Below are positions 15,092 to 19,488 of a DNA stretch of 19,488 nt, piece by piece. The number at the start of each line of letters is the position of its first letter. Position 1 is the first letter of the stretch. The translations under genes were made by a program, and so were the position numbers. Origin of the DNA: an uncultured Ruminococcus sp. (GTDB lineage: Bacteria > Bacillota > Clostridia > Oscillospirales > CAG-272); contig CADBPA010000006.1 of assembly GCA_902796505.1 (NCBI GenBank), positions 1 to 19,488 on the forward strand, given 5' to 3'. The notes under the pieces are model-generated. The model made no database searches. It saw only the letters and a list, made by a program, of their open reading frames with translations, and was not told the origin of the DNA.

Positions 15092-16882
15092 ATGAAAGAA
15101 ATCGCAAAAGACCTGTACGATATCGGCGTGACCGACCGCAAGATCGACCTTTTTGAAGGCCAGTATCCGGTGCCGGACGGCATGACCTACAATTCCTACC
15201 TGATCCGCGACGAAAAGATCGCCGTACTCGACACGGCGGATCAGCACTTCACCCACGAGTGGCTCGACCGGCTCGCGGAAGCCCTCGCCGGCAGAACGCC
15301 GGATTATCTGATCGTCTCGCATATGGAGCCGGATCACTCGGCGAATATCGCCGTTTTTCTGAAAAATTACCCGACGGCGACCGTGGTCGCTTCGGCGAAG
15401 GCGTTCGCCATGATGAAGAATTTCTTCGGCGAGGAGTACGAAGACCGCCGGCTCGTCGTGGGCGAGGGAGCGACGCTCTGCCTCGGACGGCACACCCTGA
15501 CCTTCTATACCGCCCCGATGGTGCATTGGCCGGAGGTCATCGTCACCTACGACGACGTAAACAAGATCCTCTTCTCGGCGGACGGATTCGGAAAGTTCGG
15601 CGCGGGCGAGGAAAAGCTTGACGCGTGGAAGGACGAGGCGCGCCGCTACTATATCGGCATCGTCGGCAAATACGGCGCGCAGGTGCAGGCGCTGCTGAAA
15701 AAGGCCGCCCGGCTGGATATCCGGATGATCTGCCCGCTGCACGGCCCGGTGCTTTCGGAGGACCTCGGCTATTATCTGCACCTCTACGACCTCTGGTCGT
15801 CCTACACGCCGGAGGACGACGGCGTTCTGATCGCCTACACCTCGGTTTACGGACACACGAAGGAGGCGGCGCTTCTGCTCGCCGAAAAGCTCAAGGAGCG
15901 CGGATGCCCCGAGACGGTCGTCTTCGATCTCGCGCGCGGAAGAATGTCGGACGCGGTGGCGGAGGCGTTCCGCCTCTCGAAGGTCGTCTTTGCCACGACC
16001 ACCTACAACGCCGAGATCTATCCCTTCATGCACACCTTCCTGACCGAGCTTTGCGAGCGCGGATTCAAAAAACGCACCGTCGGCTTCATCGAAAACGGCA
16101 GCTGGGCGCCGATGGCGACCAAGGGAATGCGCGCGATGCTCGAAAAATGCGACCTCACCTATACCGACGCGACCGTCCGCATCCTCTCGGCGCTGAACGC
16201 CGAAAGCAAGGAGCAGATCGCGGCGCTTGCGGACGAACTCTGCCGCGACTACATCGCCAAGGCGGACAAGACGCCGAAGAACGATCCGACCGCGATGTTC
16301 AAGATCGGCTACGGCCTCTACGTCGTCACGACCTTCGACGGAGAGCGGCACAACGGCCTGATCGTCAACACCGTCTCGCAGGTCACGAGCGCGCCGAACC
16401 GCATCGCCGTCACGATCAACAAGCAGAATTACTCGCACCATATCGTGCAGAAGACCGGAAAAATGAACGTCAACTGCCTGACGACCGAAGCGCCGTTTGC
16501 GATCTTTGAAGCGTTCGGCTTCCGTTCGGGCAGAAATACCGACAAGTTTGCCGACCGCAAGGATTATTCGCTCTCGGCGAACGGGCTCGCCGTCCTCGAC
16601 GAGGTGGTCAACGCCTATATGTCGCTCGAGGTCGAGCAGTACGTCGATCTCGACACGCACGGGATGTTCATCTGCCGGGTGACCGAGGCGCGCTCGATCA
16701 ACAACAAGGAGACGATGACCTACACCTATTATCAGGACAAGGTCAAGCCGAAGCCGGAGACCGAGGGCAAAAAGGGCTGGGTCTGCAAGGTCTGCGGATA
16801 CGTCTACGAGGGCGAGGAGCTGCCGGAAGATTTCGTCTGCCCGCTCTGCAAACACGGCGCGCAGGATTTTGAAAAACTCTGA
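15092..16882 (+). CDS. Flavodiiron protein with C-terminal flavin reductase and rubredoxin domains
   Basis: A 596-aa soluble oxygen and/or NO reductase. Residues about 1-240 are the metallo-beta-lactamase-like diiron domain, with all expected ligands: His77, Glu79, Asp81, His82, His145, Asp164 and His217. About 244-385 is a flavodoxin domain with the FMN loop YTSVYGHT (249-256). About 398-550 resembles a flavin reductase. About 560-596 is rubredoxin, with Cys565/568 and Cys583/586 in CKVCGY and CPLC. The reading frame extends 13 codons upstream to 15053, but AAAGGAG at 15079-15085 and the homologous N-terminus favour 15092. This multi-domain chain contains its own electron relay and protects an anaerobe from oxygen or NO. 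A lipoprotein gene follows after 22 bp. Confidence 0.95.
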   Translation: MKEIAKDLYDIGVTDRKIDLFEGQYPVPDGMTYNSYLIRDEKIAVLDTADQHFTHEWLDRLAEALAGRTPDYLIVSHMEPDHSANIAVFLKNYPTATVVASAKAFAMMKNFFGEEYEDRRLVVGEGATLCLGRHTLTFYTAPMVHWPEVIVTYDDVNKILFSADGFGKFGAGEEKLDAWKDEARRYYIGIVGKYGAQVQALLKKAARLDIRMICPLHGPVLSEDLGYYLHLYDLWSSYTPEDDGVLIAYTSVYGHTKEAALLLAEKLKERGCPETVVFDLARGRMSDAVAEAFRLSKVVFATTTYNAEIYPFMHTFLTELCERGFKKRTVGFIENGSWAPMATKGMRAMLEKCDLTYTDATVRILSALNAESKEQIAALADELCRDYIAKADKTPKNDPTAMFKIGYGLYVVTTFDGERHNGLIVNTVSQVTSAPNRIAVTINKQNYSHHIVQKTGKMNVNCLTTEAPFAIFEAFGFRSGRNTDKFADRKDYSLSANGLAVLDEVVNAYMSLEVEQYVDLDTHGMFICRVTEARSINNKETMTYTYYQDKVKPKPETEGKKGWVCKVCGYVYEGEELPEDFVCPLCKHGAQDFEKL

Positions 16883-16904
16883 TTCTTTCATAAGGAGATC
16901 TCCC

Positions 16905-18299
16905 ATGAAAAAAAGAGGCATCGCAAAGGCGCTCGCGGCGCTGCTCCTGATCTCGCTTCTGCTCCTTTCGGGGTGCGGATGGAACAAGGAGAACAACGAT
17001 GAAAAAAAGCCGGGGCAGGACGAAGGCTCCCCCTCGTCCGCCGACCAAAAACAGCTCGCGCTGGACGCGGCGCAGGAGGCGCGCGCGGCGTTTGCAAAAG
17101 CCGATTCCTACCGCGAGACGGTCCTGCTCTCCCTGCGCTTTCCGCTGGACGGCGTCACGACCGATTACACGGTGAAGATCGAGACCGACTATACCTCGCT
17201 GCGCTCGGACGAAGATTTTGCCTGTTCGAGGCAGACCTCGACCGCGATCCGGCAGGCCGGATCGGTCTATCGGGAAGAGGAGTCTTCCGGATATTTCCGC
17301 GGCGTGACCTTCCTTTCGGACGGCACGCGAAAACTTTACAGCGAGACCGACGCGGAACGCTATCGCGCCGAACTCGGCGCCGATGGCACACGGCAGAATT
17401 TTCTCTCCGAGCTGAACTCCGCCGAAGGGGTGACCTGCACGGTCGATGAAAGCGGAACGCGCAGGATCGTCTTCACCGGAACGGCGGGCGAGCGCGTGGA
17501 AGAGCTGCGCGCGCGATTTGCCGGAAATATCGCTTTCGCCGGAGCGACCGTCACGGGGGCGGAGACCACCGTCCGCATCGACCGCGCCGGGATCGTGGAA
17601 AGCAGCCTCGTCCGTATTTTCTTTGACAAAGAGGATCTGACCTTCACGGTCGAGACCGGTTATTCGGAGTACGACCGCGCGGCGGTCTCGCTTCCCGACC
17701 TTTCGGGCTACCGGAAGACCGGGGATCTGCTCCTCATCGACGACTGCGCCGCGAAGATCTACGATCTTTCACAGAAAACCGATCTCTCCTTCTCCTGTGC
17801 GACGAGCGGTTCGCGCACCGTCAACGGAAAAACGAGCGAGATCTCGTCTGAGGCGACGGTCGAGGCGAAAGAGGAAAACGGCGTCTATCTTTACCGTTAT
17901 ATCGAGCGGATCGACGGCGTGACCTTCGACCGCTACTATACGGCGGGAAAGGAGATCACCGACCATATCGCAGACGGCGATTCCTACGGAACGCACGAGG
18001 AGCGCATGACCGACGCCGAGGCGAAGGCGAAGATCGCGGCGCTTGCGAACGCCGGGCAGTTCTCGCTTGCCAAGCCCGACCGCGTCGAGCAGGACGGCGG
18101 CAGGATCACCTTCGAGTGCCTCTCGCCGGACGGTAGCCTTCTGCCGGACGAATTTCTGGAGATCGACGAGGCGTACGTCAGCTACACCTTCGTCATCGAG
18201 GACGGAAAGATCCGCTCGCTTGAATATTTCGTCAGCGCGGACGGCATCATAAAAGAAGGATCCCTTTCCATGGAGCAGACGACGATCGTCACCTTCTGA
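16905..18299 (+). CDS. Unknown lipoprotein, two related beta-rich halves
   Basis: A 464-aa putative lipoprotein. The first 23 residues are a signal peptide (MKKR, a Leu/Ala-rich core, lipobox LLSG) with the lipidated Cys24. A polar, charged spacer rich in Lys, Glu and Ser runs to about 55. The rest divides into two halves (about 55-275 and 280-464). Each has alternating strand-like segments and ends in a segment in which a short gap follows an acidic surface. They look like a duplicated domain of the kind seen in LppX/LolA-like lipid-binding lipoproteins, but I cannot confirm homology. The start at 16905 has TAAGGAGA at 16891-16898; an upstream ATG at 16869 overlaps the previous gene and would spoil the signal peptide. 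It is 22 bp downstream of the flavodiiron gene and probably cotranscribed. The following ABC transporter may be its partner. Confidence 0.85.
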   Translation: MKKRGIAKALAALLLISLLLLSGCGWNKENNDEKKPGQDEGSPSSADQKQLALDAAQEARAAFAKADSYRETVLLSLRFPLDGVTTDYTVKIETDYTSLRSDEDFACSRQTSTAIRQAGSVYREEESSGYFRGVTFLSDGTRKLYSETDAERYRAELGADGTRQNFLSELNSAEGVTCTVDESGTRRIVFTGTAGERVEELRARFAGNIAFAGATVTGAETTVRIDRAGIVESSLVRIFFDKEDLTFTVETGYSEYDRAAVSLPDLSGYRKTGDLLLIDDCAAKIYDLSQKTDLSFSCATSGSRTVNGKTSEISSEATVEAKEENGVYLYRYIERIDGVTFDRYYTAGKEITDHIADGDSYGTHEERMTDAEAKAKIAALANAGQFSLAKPDRVEQDGGRITFECLSPDGSLLPDEFLEIDEAYVSYTFVIEDGKIRSLEYFVSADGIIKEGSLSMEQTTIVTF

Positions 18300-18308
18300 A
18301 AGCAGAAG

Positions 18309-18333
18309 ATCCCGCCGTTATGCGCGGGATTTT
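18309..18333 (+). terminator. Intrinsic terminator after the lipoprotein gene
   Basis: ATCCCGC / GCGGGAT makes a 7-bp stem (18309-18315 with 18324-18330) around an 8-nt loop, then TTTCTTATTATT. The T tract is interrupted, so some read-through into the next gene is possible; I see no clear promoter in the 30 bp before that gene. Confidence 0.7.
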
Positions 18334-18363
18334 CTTATTATTGTTTACAAAACAGGAGATATT

Positions 18364-19488
18364 ATGCTGGAAATCAGACACGTAACTAAGATCTATCGCT
18401 CCAAAAGCGGTGTGAGTACCCGCGCGCTGGACGATCTTTCCCTGCGCTTTCCGGAGCGCGGAATGGTCATCATTCTCGGAAAATCCGGGAGCGGAAAATC
18501 CACGCTGCTGAACGTCATCGGCGGACTCGACCGCATGGACGAGGGCGAGATCCTGATCCGCGGAAGATCCTCCGCGAATTTCACCGGGGCGGACTTTGAC
18601 GCCTACCGCAACACCTTCATCGGCTTTATTTTTCAGGAATACAACATTCTTGAGGACTTCACGGTCGGAGCGAATATCGCCCTCGCGCTCGAGTTGCAGG
18701 GCAGGAAAGCCGACAGCGCGGCGGTGGAGCAGATCCTCTCGCGCGTCGATCTGCTCGGCTACGCCGACCGCAAACCGAACGAGCTTTCGGGCGGACAGAA
18801 ACAGCGCGTCGCGATCGCGCGCGCCCTCGTCAAATCCCCGGAAATCATTATGGCGGACGAGCCGACCGGCGCGCTCGATTCGACGACCGGAAAGGCGATC
18901 TTCGACGCGCTGAAGGAGCTTTCCAAAGAGAAACTCGTCATCGTCGTCTCGCACGACAGAGAGTTTGCCGAAAAATACGCCGACCGGATCGTCGAACTTT
19001 CGGACGGCCGCATTCTCTCGGACGTCACGCGGCAGACGGTCGAGGGCGAGAAGATCAGCGACGGGATCGACCGGGTGAGCGGCGATCTGATCCGCATCAA
19101 GGGCGGATACCGGCTGACCGACGAGGACGTCCGGCAGATCAACGCCTATCTCGCCGCGCACAAGGGCGATCTCTTTCTCTCCGGCGACGGGCGGCTGAAC
19201 GCCGGCATCCGCGCCTCGGCAGGGATCGGCGAGGAAGGCGCGGCGTCCTCCTTTTCACAGACGAAAGAAGACGACGCTCCCTACGCCGGCGCGCCGCCGA
19301 AGTTCATCCCCTCGAGACTCCCGATGAAAAACGCGATCCGTATCGGCGCCTCCGGGCTGAAATACAAGAAATTCCGGCTGGTGATGACGATCTTTCTCTC
19401 GCTGATCGCCTTCGCGCTCTTCGGGATCGCCGACACGATGGCGGCGTACAACAAAAAGCAGGCGGCGGAGGACTCGATCCTCTCCTCC
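18364..19488 (+). CDS. ABC transporter, ATPase fused to FtsX/MacB-type permease (partial, runs off the window)
   Basis: The first 375 codons of a gene that continues past the right edge. The N-terminal ATPase is complete: Walker A GKSGSGKST (39-47), Gln91, signature LSGGQ (141-145), MADE with Glu166, and His197. About 215-320 is a hydrophilic linker that includes a helical DEDVRQINAYLAAHKG-type segment. A basic stretch then leads into the first helix (about 341-357, MTIFLSLIAFALFGIADTM). Architecture matches the 913-aa transporter encoded leftward at 9748-12489, but the two diverge in linker and residue content, so they are paralogues rather than recent copies. AGGAGA lies 5 nt before the ATG. 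Substrate unknown; extracellular mechanotransmission or peptide-resistance functions are typical for the class. Confidence 0.92.
   Translation, partial: MLEIRHVTKIYRSKSGVSTRALDDLSLRFPERGMVIILGKSGSGKSTLLNVIGGLDRMDEGEILIRGRSSANFTGADFDAYRNTFIGFIFQEYNILEDFTVGANIALALELQGRKADSAAVEQILSRVDLLGYADRKPNELSGGQKQRVAIARALVKSPEIIMADEPTGALDSTTGKAIFDALKELSKEKLVIVVSHDREFAEKYADRIVELSDGRILSDVTRQTVEGEKISDGIDRVSGDLIRIKGGYRLTDEDVRQINAYLAAHKGDLFLSGDGRLNAGIRASAGIGEEGAASSFSQTKEDDAPYAGAPPKFIPSRLPMKNAIRIGASGLKYKKFRLVMTIFLSLIAFALFGIADTMAAYNKKQAAEDSILSS

Noticed and set aside
16869..16904. Upstream start for the lipoprotein
   Set aside because: It overlaps the previous gene and would bury the signal peptide; 16905 has a strong ribosome binding site.
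15071..16996. A 641-codon frame opposite the flavodiiron gene
   Set aside because: Antisense shadow of a gene with complete diiron, flavodoxin and rubredoxin motifs; no ribosome binding site.

Overview
The window looks like a chromosomal segment of a GC-rich, strictly anaerobic member of the Firmicutes, probably a clostridial lineage. The evidence is strong AAAGGAGG-type ribosome binding sites, consensus sigma-A promoters with 17-nt spacers, a Gram-positive type lipoprotein, a PgcA-type phosphoglucomutase, and a flavodiiron protein carrying its own rubredoxin. A finer placement (Christensenellales- or Oscillospirales-like) is only an impression. There is no phage, insertion sequence, CRISPR array, tRNA or rRNA that I can see; most of the window is ordinary housekeeping and envelope biology.

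Left part (1-6540). A leftward pair, an unknown 219-aa two-helix membrane protein and a 593-aa ABC exporter, overlaps by 20 bp. It is divergent from a rightward three-gene cassette: a PlsC-like acyltransferase, a family 8 glycosyltransferase, and a 598-aa fusion of a family 8 glycosyltransferase to a second PlsC-like acyltransferase. The three rightward genes overlap each other by 32 and 23 bp and end in a strong terminator. The 434-bp gap between the arms is the most interesting non-coding stretch. It holds two perfect consensus promoters (TTGACA-N17-TATAAT) that point toward each other, so the two 5' leaders should overlap. It also holds operator-like inverted repeats and a 29-bp tandem repeat over a small basic ORF. 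My best guess at a little-described system is a membrane glycolipid synthesis and modification module, possibly with the exporter as its flippase.

Middle part (6541-14522). A promoter drives trkA-trkH (potassium uptake), closed by a bidirectional terminator. This terminator is shared with a leftward 913-aa ABC transporter in which the ATPase is fused to a MacB/FtsX-type permease. Just past that gene's stop lies a second, diverged copy of its last 12 codons plus stop, probably the stump of a lost paralogue. A divergent phosphoglucomutase follows with its own promoter.

Right part (14523-19488). A tspO gene converges on pgcA with 3 bp between stop codons and diverges from a flavodiiron protein gene (flavodiiron core, flavin reductase, rubredoxin). 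That gene is followed by an unknown two-part lipoprotein and a terminator. The window then ends inside a second ABC ATPase-permease fusion. tspO and the flavodiiron gene suggest a small oxygen/NO/tetrapyrrole stress locus.
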